This document shows, piece by piece, positions 9,370-17,825 of a DNA stretch of 34,259 nt (within the stretch, counting starts at the first letter, position 1; each line of letters begins with the position of its first letter). The stretch covers positions 1-34,259 of the forward strand of contig CACYRP010000054.1 of assembly GCA_902776765.1 (NCBI GenBank), given 5' to 3'. The notes beneath the pieces are model-generated. The model did no database searches, had not been told where the DNA came from, and saw only the letters and a list, made by a program, of their open reading frames with translations. Both the position numbers and the translations under genes were made by a program. Source of the DNA: Fibrobacter succinogenes. GTDB taxonomy: Bacteria; Fibrobacterota; Fibrobacteria; Fibrobacterales; Fibrobacteraceae.

Positions 9370-12192
9370 TTACTGGAACATGAACTTTGTCAAGTTCTGA
9401 ATTTCTGTATTAACATTTTGCGGGCCGAAGAATTTTGCAGCCTGCAAGAATAGAGGCTTTTCATACTGCATCAGGATTGGCGCCGAGACGCAACCATTCT
9501 GCACTACATACTGGGCAATCCTCTTAAGCACTTGCTTTTGATCTTCGCTCAACACACGCTGGTTTTGACCGCAATATAATTCAAAAAGGCTTGCAGAAGT
9601 ACTTTGCAAAGAATAAAGCGACTCTTTTAGCCCCAAAGCGTAACGCACCAACTGTATAAGGTTCGTCAAAAGGCCAACTTCGTCTTTTTCAAGGTCCTTG
9701 ACTTTCCCAGCCTTGCCCACCTTGTTCACCGACAATGTCTTGTAACAAGTCCAAAGATTTTTCTCGTTCAGCATTGGATTAAATTTTTCAAGTTTACACT
9801 TCAAATCCGAAAGCATCTCGTAGGTAATGGCAACATCTTCGCTGTTGTAGATAATGCGAAGGGCTTCTACTTCATCGCGATTCTGCTCGATAAATTCCTT
9901 GAAGATTTCCGCATACTTTTTAGATTCATCAATGCTGAAACCCGCATAAATCAAAGTATCAGTACCTTCTTGCTGAACCTTGATAAAACCTCGATTGATT
10001 TCAAGAAGAACTTTGCGAACCTTAACATTGTTGATGACGGCAGAAATCAATTCCTTGCGTTCGGAATTCGCATCGTTGATATCCTTGTACTCCGGCAGAG
10101 GATGTGTCAAGAACTCTTGCTTGCCAGTGAGGGCATCATAAATTCGACTTACAAAGAAATACAGGGATGTCGGAGCTAGCAACTTGTTTACTTCGCTCAA
10201 ATCTTCTTGTTCGGCCTTGTTGTTTATTTTCGAGAGATAGCCCGCAAACAAATTCAGGTGTTCATCAGGAACTTCACCATGAGCCAAGCGTTCCATCAAT
10301 CGTTCAAAGCTCAAAGTTTTATGGAATTCCGTCTTACTAGACGCTCCCGGAAGCTTCATTTCGTGTTCGGTAACGCCAACGGCATCGACCAAATAGAAAC
10401 AATCCTTACTCGTTCCGTTCGGTGTTGCTAGCTGAAACTTGTCATCGTCCATCGTTCGGCAACCGCGACCCTTCATCTGCGTATAAAGCACCGGAGAATT
10501 GATGTCGCGCATAAACACGAGGACTTCCAAGGGTTTCACATCCGTACCAGTCGCCACAAGCGTCACCGTCACTGCAATACGGAACTCGCGTTCGTTTCTA
10601 AAATCTTGAATGAGATGGTTGGAATTACCTGCTTTACAGGTAATCTTCTGCACAAACTTTTCAGGGAGTTTAAGCCCAGCCTTTTCAAATTCTACTGCAA
10701 AGGATTCTTTAATCGCATTCACAATGTTATCGGCATGGCGATCCGTCTTTGCAAAGAAAAGCGTCTTGGGGATATACTTCCAATTGCGAACAGGATCATC
10801 ACTCAATCGCTCTGGATAAAGCGATGAGTAAATGGATTGCTTAAAGGAGTCAACTACGAGCCTAATCTGTGCCGGGTTCACGACACTGCGATCCAATTCG
10901 GTACTTTCGTACTTTTGGTCTTCTTTCTGGATTTTCTTTTGCTTGGAACCATTCAACAAGGTAATACGTTCTACATGTTCCCCTTGAGTAATAGTTCCAC
11001 CCTGAGAGCTGACCAAAGTATTGATGCGAAATACACGCGCAGGTACATTCACTCCATCACGAACAGAATCTTCAAGAGTGTATTCCACCACCTTATTCTT
11101 GTTGAAGAAAGCGTAGGCTTCATCAGTCGGAGTCGCGGTCAATCCAACGACACGAGCAGTGTTGAAATAGTCTAGCACCTGTTTCCATTTGCCATAAATG
11201 GAGCGATGACATTCATCCACAATAATCAAATCAAAGGCATCTCTTGCAACCTTCAAATCTTGCGGAAGTTCAATACTTACCGTGGTCTGATTTTTCGAGT
11301 CCGTATCATCCAGTTCCGATTCATCATCATCGGAATCAACTAAAGTCTGTCCGGTCAAAACCGCATAAAGACGCTGAATGGTAGAAATCACCACATGGGA
11401 CTTTTCAATATCCTTCACATCATGGAGACGCTGAACTACATACTCATCGCTAAACGGGATTCCCGTTTCCGTCAATTTGTACGTTCCAAACTCACCTTCA
11501 GCCTGCTTGCCGAGATTATTACGATCTACCAGGAACAAGACCTTTTTTGCCGGAGTGTAATTGAGCAAACGATATGCTGCGGTACATGCGGTAAATGTTT
11601 TACCGGCACCCGTGGCAAGAACAATTAAAGCCTTCTTCTTGCCATGCTTAAAACTCAGTTCCAAGTTGCAAATTGCATCGTACTGGCATTGGCGCAATCC
11701 CGCTTTGCTCTTTGTCTGCACTGCAGGAATTGCAGGCATTTTTGCAAATTCAGATTTAAGTTCCGCACGGATTGCAACTTCCTTCGGCGTGAACATCTTT
11801 TTAAGTTCAAGGAACTCCAAAGGCTCACCAGCAGCGAAATCCCTTCGGTCGCAGAACAGCAACTTGTCGCCATTACACATGAAAAGGAATGGCAAAGGTT
11901 TTGTCCATGTTTGGTACCAAGGAAGCGCCCCTGCAGAATATTTTGCAGTCTGTTCAGCAACTTTTCCACCTAAAGAATTTTCGGCACGCTTAGCCTCTAA
12001 AACACCAATAGCCTTTCCATCCAAGAAAAGCAGATAATCCGCTTCGTTATTTCCTTTAGTCAGAGCCTCGGTGACCGCCTGTGCATGCGGAACATCCAAA
12101 TATTCAGAACGAGGAACAACTGCCCAGCCGGCTGCGGCGAGCATTTCATCTATCAAAACACGAGCTTGTTCTTCGGGCTTTAATTCATCCAT
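9370..12192 (-). CDS. hsdR: Type I restriction endonuclease/translocase subunit (EcoEI-type)
   Basis: A 940-residue restriction subunit that translocates and cuts unmodified DNA. The N-terminal nuclease domain has the PD-(D/E)XK residues Asp52, Glu66 and Lys68 (EADYLLFLDGKAIGVLEAKR). The superfamily 2 motor follows: Walker A LATGAGKTF (192-200), DECHRS (326-331), GLTATPTD (350-357) and a second RecA lobe with KTLFFAKTDRHAD and QMKGRGCRTMDD. The C-terminal segment (LTNLIQLVRYALGLKESLYS ...) resembles the EcoEI_R_C domain that docks on HsdM/HsdS. A short acidic insert, DSDDDESELDD, lies before motif II. All catalytic motifs are present. The start codon lies inside a 33-bp tandem duplication, so the duplicated copy offers a second ATG 33 bases upstream, but that frame ends after eight codons. 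Confidence 0.96.
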   Translation of the reverse strand: MDELKPEEQARVLIDEMLAAAGWAVVPRSEYLDVPHAQAVTEALTKGNNEADYLLFLDGKAIGVLEAKRAENSLGGKVAEQTAKYSAGALPWYQTWTKPLPFLFMCNGDKLLFCDRRDFAAGEPLEFLELKKMFTPKEVAIRAELKSEFAKMPAIPAVQTKSKAGLRQCQYDAICNLELSFKHGKKKALIVLATGAGKTFTACTAAYRLLNYTPAKKVLFLVDRNNLGKQAEGEFGTYKLTETGIPFSDEYVVQRLHDVKDIEKSHVVISTIQRLYAVLTGQTLVDSDDDESELDDTDSKNQTTVSIELPQDLKVARDAFDLIIVDECHRSIYGKWKQVLDYFNTARVVGLTATPTDEAYAFFNKNKVVEYTLEDSVRDGVNVPARVFRINTLVSSQGGTITQGEHVERITLLNGSKQKKIQKEDQKYESTELDRSVVNPAQIRLVVDSFKQSIYSSLYPERLSDDPVRNWKYIPKTLFFAKTDRHADNIVNAIKESFAVEFEKAGLKLPEKFVQKITCKAGNSNHLIQDFRNEREFRIAVTVTLVATGTDVKPLEVLVFMRDINSPVLYTQMKGRGCRTMDDDKFQLATPNGTSKDCFYLVDAVGVTEHEMKLPGASSKTEFHKTLSFERLMERLAHGEVPDEHLNLFAGYLSKINNKAEQEDLSEVNKLLAPTSLYFFVSRIYDALTGKQEFLTHPLPEYKDINDANSERKELISAVINNVKVRKVLLEINRGFIKVQQEGTDTLIYAGFSIDESKKYAEIFKEFIEQNRDEVEALRIIYNSEDVAITYEMLSDLKCKLEKFNPMLNEKNLWTCYKTLSVNKVGKAGKVKDLEKDEVGLLTNLIQLVRYALGLKESLYSLQSTSASLFELYCGQNQRVLSEDQKQVLKRIAQYVVQNGCVSAPILMQYEKPLFLQAAKFFGPQNVNTEIQNLTKFMFQ

Positions 12193-12245
12193 GAATTTCT
12201 AAACCCTAAAATTTAATTCATCCATGAATTTCTAAACCCTAAAAT
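12179..12245. repeat. 33-bp tandem duplication spanning the hsdR start
   Basis: Two near-perfect copies, 12181-12213 and 12214-12245, with a period of 33. Each contains the hsdR start context (minus strand ATGGATGAATTAA). The upstream copy encodes only MDELNFRV and then stops just before the true hsdR ATG. Confidence 0.9.
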
Positions 12246-12266
12246 AACTTATTTTCTAAAAATAGG

Positions 12267-12330
12267 AGATGCCCGCCTACGCGGGCATGACAAAAAAGCG
12301 GGGATGACATTAAAAAAAACAGATCCCCGC
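12267..12330. repeat. Two palindromic elements between hsdR and the Fib_succ_major gene
   Basis: The hairpin ATGCCCGC-CTAC-GCGGGCAT (12269-12288) is followed by GAC, the ATGAC box of the dispersed family. A second stem, GCGGGGA / TCCCCGC (12298-12304 and 12324-12330), encloses another ATGAC and an A8 run. Read on the plus strand neither has a T tract, so they look like repeats rather than terminators, though they may protect mRNA ends. Confidence 0.65.
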
Positions 12331-12373
12331 CTAACGACGAGGATTATGCAAGATAGAATCTGAAGCTATCCGC

Positions 12374-12961
12374 TTACTGCACACATCTCACCGAGAACCC
12401 AAACGCTTTCGGTTTCATCATGTAGCTAAAGCCCATGGACTTTGACGAAAGATACCACACCGAAGCTTCGTTCCCTTCAACGTTTGCGCTCCAGAAAAAT
12501 GCGAACTTGCTTTCATTGCCGTATGTTCCGTCATCGAACATGTTGCCCGCCGGCATGGCGCTAAACTTGAGCGTATCGTTTCCGTTCGTTTCGCCGGACC
12601 ATCCATAATTTGCCTTGATCAAATAGCCGGCATTGAAGTCGCCACCGGCGGCTTTCCACAAACTTTCGAAGTCTTCGTTTGTCGGCAAGCGATATCCAGC
12701 GGGGCACGCAGACTTCGCAGCCTCCCATGTGTAAAGGCGACCATAGACCATGCAGTTGTCTTCGTCTTCCCTATAGCACGTGCTGCCGGGCATATTATAA
12801 TTTAAGTTGTCCGCCATCCAAGTGCGATCGGCAATTTTGACAAGGCGGTACTTTTGCTTATCGCGCGGATCTTTGAGCTCTTGCTTTTTTGCTTTGGGGG
12901 CAGCAAGAGATGCGCTAGATGCAACGAGTGCTAAGAAGAGGATAGATGATATGTATTTCAT
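12374..12961 (-). CDS. Secreted Fib_succ_major domain protein
   Basis: A 195-residue secreted protein with signal peptide MKYISSILFLALVASSASLA and no lipobox cysteine. The mature part matches the 'Fibrobacter succinogenes major paralogous domain' (TIGR02145): RLVKIADRTWMADNLNY near the start, YGRLYTWEAAKSACPAGYRL in the middle, then FFWSANVEGN ... WYLSSKS and FGFSVRCVQ at the end. It is a lectin/FGE-like fold abundant in Fibrobacter and Bacteroidetes surface proteins; the ligand is unknown. The frame is open further upstream, but those residues (MADQVRHDVAS, ARHCEQSEAIYYS) are the translation of two dispersed palindromes, so I chose the ATG at 12961 that begins the signal peptide. It follows the flavodoxin gene on the same strand and may be co-transcribed. 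Confidence 0.88.
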   Translation of the reverse strand: MKYISSILFLALVASSASLAAPKAKKQELKDPRDKQKYRLVKIADRTWMADNLNYNMPGSTCYREDEDNCMVYGRLYTWEAAKSACPAGYRLPTNEDFESLWKAAGGDFNAGYLIKANYGWSGETNGNDTLKFSAMPAGNMFDDGTYGNESKFAFFWSANVEGNEASVWYLSSKSMGFSYMMKPKAFGFSVRCVQ

Positions 12962-12972
12962 TATGCTATAAT

Positions 12973-13081
12973 AGATTGCTTCGCTTTGCTCGCAATGACG
13001 TGCAAGAGTATCAAGCAGGAATCCACTTGTGGAATCATATTTGATACTCGCAACGTCATGGCGGACCTGATCCGCCATCTT
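12973..13081. repeat. Two GTCAT-box palindromes in an intergenic spacer
   Basis: The first, 12973-13000, is AGATTGCTTCG...GCTCGCAATGACG (the TCATTGCGAG type). The second, about 13055-13081, is CGTCATGGCGGA-CCTGA-TCCGCCAT. Both sit between the flavodoxin gene and the Fib_succ_major gene. Confidence 0.8.
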
Positions 13082-13083
13082 GT

Positions 13084-13980
13084 TTACTTTTCCACGCCGA
13101 TGAGTTCTGCTTCACCGCGGCCCGGAAGCGGCTTGAAAATTTTCACGTTCGTTTGCGTTGCGGGGCCACCGAAAGCCTTCATTTCGCAAACGAAGAGGTA
13201 GTTCATGCCAGCAACCACTTGCGAAGAAACGCTAAGCGGCTTCAAGCCCAAGTAAGCGTAATCCTTCGTCGCTTCGGCAAATGCGGCAGAATCTTCAGCT
13301 GTAAGCGGACGCTGTTCCGAATAGCCGCCCATGAGCATTTCTTCGGTCTTGCCCGTTTCGAGATTTCCGAAGAACGCAGCGACTTCGGCCTTAGCCGTTT
13401 CGATACCGCCTTCGGCATTGATTCGCTTGTTAGAAATTCCATAAGCAAGCGTCACGTTGGCATTCGGTTCAAGAGTCTTGAGTTCGTTCGCACTTGCCTT
13501 GCGACCGCCGCTACCATAAGTGCAGAAGGGCACCACGACCTTTCCGCTCAAATCATTCGCTTCGAGGAACGTGTAAATCGGAGTCGTAAACGTCCCGAAC
13601 ATAATCGGATAACCGAGGAACACGGTATCGTACTTGTCAACGTCGAGCTTTGCGTTCACGAGAGCGGGCCACTGCTTGCTTTCACGTTCGGCACGGACTT
13701 CGGCAATCGTGCTATCGTAAGTCGAAGGGAGAGGCTTTACCAGCTGGAGTTCAAACTCGTCTGCATTGCGGGCTTCCTTGAAAACCTGAGCCAACTTTTT
13801 GGTCGATCCCGTCTGCGAGAAATAAACCACCACAGACTTGGATGCTTGCACAGCTACATCCGTGTTACCTTCGGACAACGATTTAGAGAGAGCAGCTTCT
13901 TGCTTATTGCAAGCGGAGAGCATCGCCGACGCGGCAAATACCGCTGACACAGCGAGTGCAAGTTTCAAGGAACGGGACAT
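13084..13980 (-). CDS. Lipid-anchored flavodoxin
   Basis: A 298-residue lipoprotein: signal peptide MSRSLKLALAVSAVFAASAM with the lipobox cysteine at residue 24 (MLSAC). It then carries a flavodoxin domain with the FMN phosphate loop VVVYFSQTGSTKKLAQVF, a second flavin loop GYPIMFGTFTTPIY and FCTYGSGGRKAS. The last ~70 residues (MNYLFVCEMKAFGGPATQTN ...) form a small extra domain reminiscent of cystatin-like add-ons. Flavodoxins of this group carry electrons, but anchoring outside the cytoplasm is unusual and its partner is unknown. The start at 13980 is chosen because it begins the signal peptide and follows GGAGG by five bases. It is divergent from the membrane protein gene at 14042, with only 61 bases between the starts. 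Confidence 0.88.
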   Translation of the reverse strand: MSRSLKLALAVSAVFAASAMLSACNKQEAALSKSLSEGNTDVAVQASKSVVVYFSQTGSTKKLAQVFKEARNADEFELQLVKPLPSTYDSTIAEVRAERESKQWPALVNAKLDVDKYDTVFLGYPIMFGTFTTPIYTFLEANDLSGKVVVPFCTYGSGGRKASANELKTLEPNANVTLAYGISNKRINAEGGIETAKAEVAAFFGNLETGKTEEMLMGGYSEQRPLTAEDSAAFAEATKDYAYLGLKPLSVSSQVVAGMNYLFVCEMKAFGGPATQTNVKIFKPLPGRGEAELIGVEK

Positions 13981-14041
13981 AACTACCTCCAAATTAAACT
14001 TTTCAATGAAAAGATATTTATTTTTAAAACGAAGGAGTCCC

Positions 14042-14563
14042 ATGGAATTTATTATCGTCCTATTTTTCATTTTTGCACTGTTCGTATTTATTTTCGGATG
14101 GGCAATAACAAAAAAAGAGCGGCAAGCATCCGAGCTACCGCAAAATAAAGACTTATTTACTCAAGCCAGCAAAGCCGCAAAAAGATTCAAAATAGCCACA
14201 ATCGTATCTTCATCCATACCCTTATTATTGCTCATTCCATTCCTCTTCGATGAACCAACACACTCCACCGGGGATGACCTCCTTATATTTTTCATTTTTT
14301 TATCTATAATCATACTCTTTTTATCAGGGACCTGCATTCTCAGCTACAATTACCTATTCTTCACATCTAGCGATACAAAGGCATTCTATATTCTGCTGAC
14401 TCCATTTATTCCCATTTTTGCCATTGGTTCTTTTATAATACTAGTGGGCGGCGGATTTCTCGGAGTTGTTCTGATGCTGCCATACGTTATTATCTTGGCT
14501 GTAATGGCGAAAATTTTGTACTTTAAAAGGCAACAGTTCAAAGCAAAGCAGAGCGAGAGTTAA
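14042..14563 (+). CDS. Small multi-pass membrane protein, unknown function
   Basis: A 173-residue membrane protein with four to five predicted hydrophobic segments: IIVLFFIFALFVFIFGW at the N-terminus, IVSSSIPLLLLIPFLF, LLIFFIFLSIIILFLSGTC, and two near the C-terminus (FIPIFAIGSFIILVGGG and GVVLMLPYVIILAVMAKI). A basic tail, KRQQFKAKQSES, follows. I do not recognise a family. The frame is open upstream, but the ATG at 14042 has a strong Shine-Dalgarno (GAAGGAG) and begins the first membrane segment. It is divergent from the lipid-anchored flavodoxin gene, and its stop overlaps the stop of the convergent lipoprotein gene by four bases. Confidence 0.75.
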   Translation: MEFIIVLFFIFALFVFIFGWAITKKERQASELPQNKDLFTQASKAAKRFKIATIVSSSIPLLLLIPFLFDEPTHSTGDDLLIFFIFLSIIILFLSGTCILSYNYLFFTSSDTKAFYILLTPFIPIFAIGSFIILVGGGFLGVVLMLPYVIILAVMAKILYFKRQQFKAKQSES

Positions 14564-15516
14564 TCCCCAAAAATATCATATTCGCAAATGTGGTAAGTAT
14601 CTTCGAAACTGGTAAAAGTTCCATCTTTTTTAGCATGGCGGCAGACTACCGGAAGCGAGCGTTCTCTATTAACGCATCCATTTTGGACAAGAGTTTTTCC
14701 GTCAGCTTCATAAACGTTCATACAATCGACATCTTGGCAAGGGCGACCGCCCATGCCCATCGTAGAATAACCGTAATCAAAGACTTTGCCTTTGTATGCA
14801 AACCTGATTGAATAAGTTCCATGCGATCCGCCACCGTAGTATTTCACATCCGTAATTTCTTGTTTGGAACCGTTGACAAAAAATTCCGCCTTATGAACAT
14901 CATATACAGGGGTTAGCTCGCTTCCGATGCATTTTGCCGGATTACTCTGCACATACACAAAGCCTTCTTCGCCATCATATTTAAAGCTACAAATGAGATC
15001 TTTTTCTTCAACATATCTTTTAAACACCGTATATGCAGTGCTGTCCATACAGAAAAGAGCTTCCTGATTTGGAACGCGGATATCAAAAAGTTTCGTCGGG
15101 TCTGCGAGCATATCGCTGCTGGACGACACGGCAACCATCGCAGATGACGAGGACGCCGCAAGAATCGCAGAGCTAGAAAGGGCAACAATGCTTGATGAAC
15201 TATTTACGTCATTGCGAATACTTGATAAACTATTTACGTCATTGCGAGAGTTCGAAGAACTCGAAGCAATCCATGAGGAACTGGAAGATTCCGGGTCAGG
15301 CCCGGAATGACGGGATGAACTGGAGCACTCGCTGGAGCTTTGGGCGACGTTTTGAGAAGAACTACTCACGTCATTGCGAGAGTTCGAAGAACTCGAAGCA
15401 ATCCATGAGGAACTTGTTAAATTTTCAGATTCCGCGTTGAATATACTATCGGAATTTTCATCAGAGCAAGCAATAAAAAGCAACGAGCAAACCGGCAATA
15501 CTTTATACAAATTCAT
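14560..15516 (-). CDS. Poly-serine-linker lipoprotein, paralogue 1
   Basis: A 318-residue lipoprotein (MNLYKVLPVCSLLFIAC, lipid site at residue 17). Residues about 30-140 are a low-complexity Ser/Ala/Asn linker that is partly translated repeat DNA (SSNSRNDVSSS, GPDPESSSS). The C-terminal ~170 residues form a domain shared with the 17826 and 18695 genes: CSFKYDGEEGFVYVQ, AEFFVNGSKQEITDVKYYGG, IRFAYKGKVFDYG, GRPCQDVDCMNVYEADGKTL and SLPVVCRHA. The cysteines in these motifs are conserved among the three copies and may form disulfides. Function is unknown; a surface-exposed beta-rich domain is inferred. It is the last gene of a four-gene operon, 11 bases after the PPDK-like gene. AAGGGG upstream of the ATG supports the start. 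Confidence 0.85.
   Translation of the reverse strand: MNLYKVLPVCSLLFIACSDENSDSIFNAESENLTSSSWIASSSSNSRNDVSSSSQNVAQSSSECSSSSRHSGPDPESSSSSWIASSSSNSRNDVNSLSSIRNDVNSSSSIVALSSSAILAASSSSAMVAVSSSSDMLADPTKLFDIRVPNQEALFCMDSTAYTVFKRYVEEKDLICSFKYDGEEGFVYVQSNPAKCIGSELTPVYDVHKAEFFVNGSKQEITDVKYYGGGSHGTYSIRFAYKGKVFDYGYSTMGMGGRPCQDVDCMNVYEADGKTLVQNGCVNRERSLPVVCRHAKKDGTFTSFEDTYHICEYDIFGD
15191..15410. repeat. Cluster of GTCAT-box repeats inside a poly-serine linker
   Basis: Includes a 30-bp tandem pair (15191-15220 and 15221-15250, each with ACGTCATTGCGA), a full CGTCATTGCGAG ... GCAATCCATGA element at 15237-15276, a CCGGGTC-AGG-CCCGG element ending in AATGACGGG (about 15290-15315) and a second full element at 15368-15410. 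All are read in frame on the minus strand as Ser/Asn-rich linker. Confidence 0.85.
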
Positions 15517-15527
15517 ATCTATACCCC

Positions 15528-17798
15528 TTAAAGAATATACGGGCGAACTTGTTTAAAAATCAATTTGCGTTCCTCCCCCATCACCTTGAATTCTATGTCA
15601 AGGGCAAGAGCATCGGAATATACGTTGTAAAGTTCCGCAAAACGGTTTTGAATTCTCTGAACAAATTGGTATAGCCGGTAAATTTCGCCATCGGTGAGAA
15701 TCAGCGAATCGGGACTCAGCGAAGAATGTTGTAACAACACACTCTGCACGCCACGAGCCGGCGGCGGAGACGGAATAATCGAAATGATTTCCGGGAGTTC
15801 ACCGCCCTCGGGATTCGTAATCGACGTTTCGCCCACTTGGATATTTGCGTAAATGCCTGCGACCGAATAATCCGCGATGTTCTGTGTAATGATGACCCCA
15901 TTCGCCACTTCGTCCGGATAGGCTTCATGAACTGCGACAGCCATTTGAACGGACATGTGGTCGATGTTCCAAAGAGTCCGTTCCTCGAACACCTTAAAAC
16001 TCCACACCGAAGCCCACACCTTGCGAATTTCATCAGAGGGCAAATCCTTTTCACGAGCCGTCGCTTTGACGGACTTGTAAAGCCCAGCACCGTTGAAGTC
16101 TTCCAAATCCTCGGAATTCGTGCTCGAACGCAAACGCACACCCGCTTCGCCGTAAAGTTCACGAACTTTAGCATCTAAAGCATTACCAAAAGATTTTTCA
16201 ACGGGAATATGCTTGAACATGTAACGGATGTTGTCGAGCATCGCTTCGCGGAGGCGCGTATCGGTCTTAAAATCATCACGAGCGATAATGTTTGTGATGT
16301 AATTTCGGAGCGATGTTTGTGGAGCTTCGGCAGGCTCGCTTCGACCTTGTTCAGCGACCTTGGATGCTGCGCCCTTCGGCGAGCTCAGGGTGCTTATACA
16401 GGCATTCTTCACTTGCGTACAAATTTCAGACGCACGACTTTCTTTTCCGCAATCCTCAAAAGAGCGTCCGCACAGTTCCTCTGTGACTTGAGCGTAATCC
16501 ATAAAATGGCTGTAATGATAGAACGGCACAGCAAAACCATCTGGAGAATTTTCAGGCAGCAGCTTATGGAGTTCCGCAAGATTTGCCGCTTTTACGCCCA
16601 CCGATTTTGATGACTTAAAATTGAGATTTGCAAAATCGATGAATCCCGAATCAGACAAGTCATAAGTAAGTGTTATCGGGTTTCGCACATTCTTATTCCA
16701 GAATGCTTGAGCTTCTTCAAGCAAAGTTTCGCCCACCGTGTAGGAGTTAGCCTTGACATCGAGTTTCACCAGCTTTCCGCAAAGCGCAAGCAAACTATCG
16801 GGGAGTTCGTTCCCGTTAAAGGCAATGTTCGGCGTCTTGCGGGCTTGAGCGGCAAGATTCACATGCGAAAGCGGCGTCTGCGCGTCTTTAGTGATAGTGG
16901 CCGCAACCAGCGGAATTTCGGCAGGGAGCGTTTCGAAAATCAGAATGTCATGCGAAGAGACAATTGCCGTATCAAGTTCTGCTGCGGTGAGCTTGCGGAG
17001 CGTGCCGTAAGCCGTTCCCGTATTCATAATCTGATACGGAATATCACCAAAAAGTTCCGCATGCGTAAAGACGAGAATGTCCGCTTTTTTAAATTCATTG
17101 GCATATTCAGCAGCAGCCCTCTCAGCGGTCGAGCCCGCCGGCATATAGAACAGCCGGTTCTTTGCACCTTTTGAATTGAGGAAAAGCAATCGTTCTTGAA
17201 CCAATTTATAAACCGCAGCGACTTGCACAGGCGTAATATAATCCGTCGGGAAAAACGTCAATGCAATCATGGAATCCACAGAGGCGTAATACGCAAGCGT
17301 TCCAGCGACAGTATTTTTCTCCGCACTGAAATAAGTTTCCTGATTGAAAACAGCAAGCGAGCGAGTTTCACCCAACACCATTTCCGCAAAATCGTAATGA
17401 TAAAAGAACTTCTTCGAGTTCATAAAATGAACTTCGGCAGAATCCGTACCAAAATCGCTAATAAGTATTTTTACCAAATAGCTCGCGCCCATTTCTGTTT
17501 TGGACGTATACGACAATTTACGGAACGCCTCATAACCGTCTTGCTTATAAAAGCCCGTATATTGATCATCGTTCTGGATAAAGACCGGAAGCGGAGAATC
17601 GCTAGAAGATGAAGCAATTTCACTTGAGGACTCCGGATCGGGCCCGAGATGAGACGAACTAGAAATTGCATCGCCACATTCTCCAGATTGTTCATCACAA
17701 GGAAAAACGAAAGTTGGATTATCATCGCTACACGCCAATAACGCAGCCATCAGCGACGCAAGCAAGAATTGAACATATGAAAAACGCCTCAAATGCAT
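15528..17798 (-). CDS. PPDK/water-dikinase-like lipoprotein
   Basis: A 756-residue lipoprotein (signal MHLRRFSYVQFLLASLMAALLAC, lipid site at residue 23) with a short Ser-rich linker. An unrecognised region (about residues 75-285) is followed by a swivelling phosphohistidine-type segment, TPLSHVNLAAQARKTPNIAF (His at about residue 310), and then a PPDK_N ATP-grasp domain: VGVKAANLAELHKLLPENSP, DGFAVPF, LRSSTNSEDLEDFNGAGLYK and KVWASVWSFKVFEERTLWNI. The final LIFKQVRPYIL is the usual domain end. This order (His domain, then nucleotide-binding domain) recalls glucan water dikinases more than PEP synthases. The predicted location outside the cytoplasm is odd for an ATP-using enzyme. About residues 467-493 are translated repeat DNA. 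AGGAG supports the start; it is third in the lipoprotein operon. Confidence 0.85.
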   Translation of the reverse strand: MHLRRFSYVQFLLASLMAALLACSDDNPTFVFPCDEQSGECGDAISSSSHLGPDPESSSEIASSSSDSPLPVFIQNDDQYTGFYKQDGYEAFRKLSYTSKTEMGASYLVKILISDFGTDSAEVHFMNSKKFFYHYDFAEMVLGETRSLAVFNQETYFSAEKNTVAGTLAYYASVDSMIALTFFPTDYITPVQVAAVYKLVQERLLFLNSKGAKNRLFYMPAGSTAERAAAEYANEFKKADILVFTHAELFGDIPYQIMNTGTAYGTLRKLTAAELDTAIVSSHDILIFETLPAEIPLVAATITKDAQTPLSHVNLAAQARKTPNIAFNGNELPDSLLALCGKLVKLDVKANSYTVGETLLEEAQAFWNKNVRNPITLTYDLSDSGFIDFANLNFKSSKSVGVKAANLAELHKLLPENSPDGFAVPFYHYSHFMDYAQVTEELCGRSFEDCGKESRASEICTQVKNACISTLSSPKGAASKVAEQGRSEPAEAPQTSLRNYITNIIARDDFKTDTRLREAMLDNIRYMFKHIPVEKSFGNALDAKVRELYGEAGVRLRSSTNSEDLEDFNGAGLYKSVKATAREKDLPSDEIRKVWASVWSFKVFEERTLWNIDHMSVQMAVAVHEAYPDEVANGVIITQNIADYSVAGIYANIQVGETSITNPEGGELPEIISIIPSPPPARGVQSVLLQHSSLSPDSLILTDGEIYRLYQFVQRIQNRFAELYNVYSDALALDIEFKVMGEERKLIFKQVRPYIL
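16320..16395. repeat. CTTCGGCAGGCTC-type repeats inside the PPDK-like gene
   Basis: Two copies of the CCTTCGGC(A/G)AGCTCAGGG-type element (one near 16322-16340, one near 16373-16392) flank a CGACCTTGTTCAGCGACC segment. They are translated in frame on the minus strand as SSPKGAASKVAEQGRSEPAE, inside the ATP-grasp half. Confidence 0.75.
17630..17655. repeat. CCGGATCGGGCCCGAGATGA element in a Ser-rich linker
   Basis: A degenerate copy of the CCGGGTC-CCCGGAATGACGG palindrome, read in frame on the minus strand as SSHLGPDPESSS just after the lipobox of the PPDK-like protein. Confidence 0.6.
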
Positions 17799-17825
17799 TC
17801 TAAACTCCTAACAAACTATTCTACA

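Noticed and set aside
12267..12330. Hairpins as a terminator for hsdR or the Fib_succ_major gene
   Set aside because: They lie upstream of hsdR, and neither stem has a convincing T tract on the minus strand downstream of the Fib_succ_major gene; they fit the repeat family better.
12962..13078. N-terminal extension of the Fib_succ_major protein
   Set aside because: The extra residues are the translation of two dispersed palindromes and precede a good signal peptide, so the shorter start was chosen.
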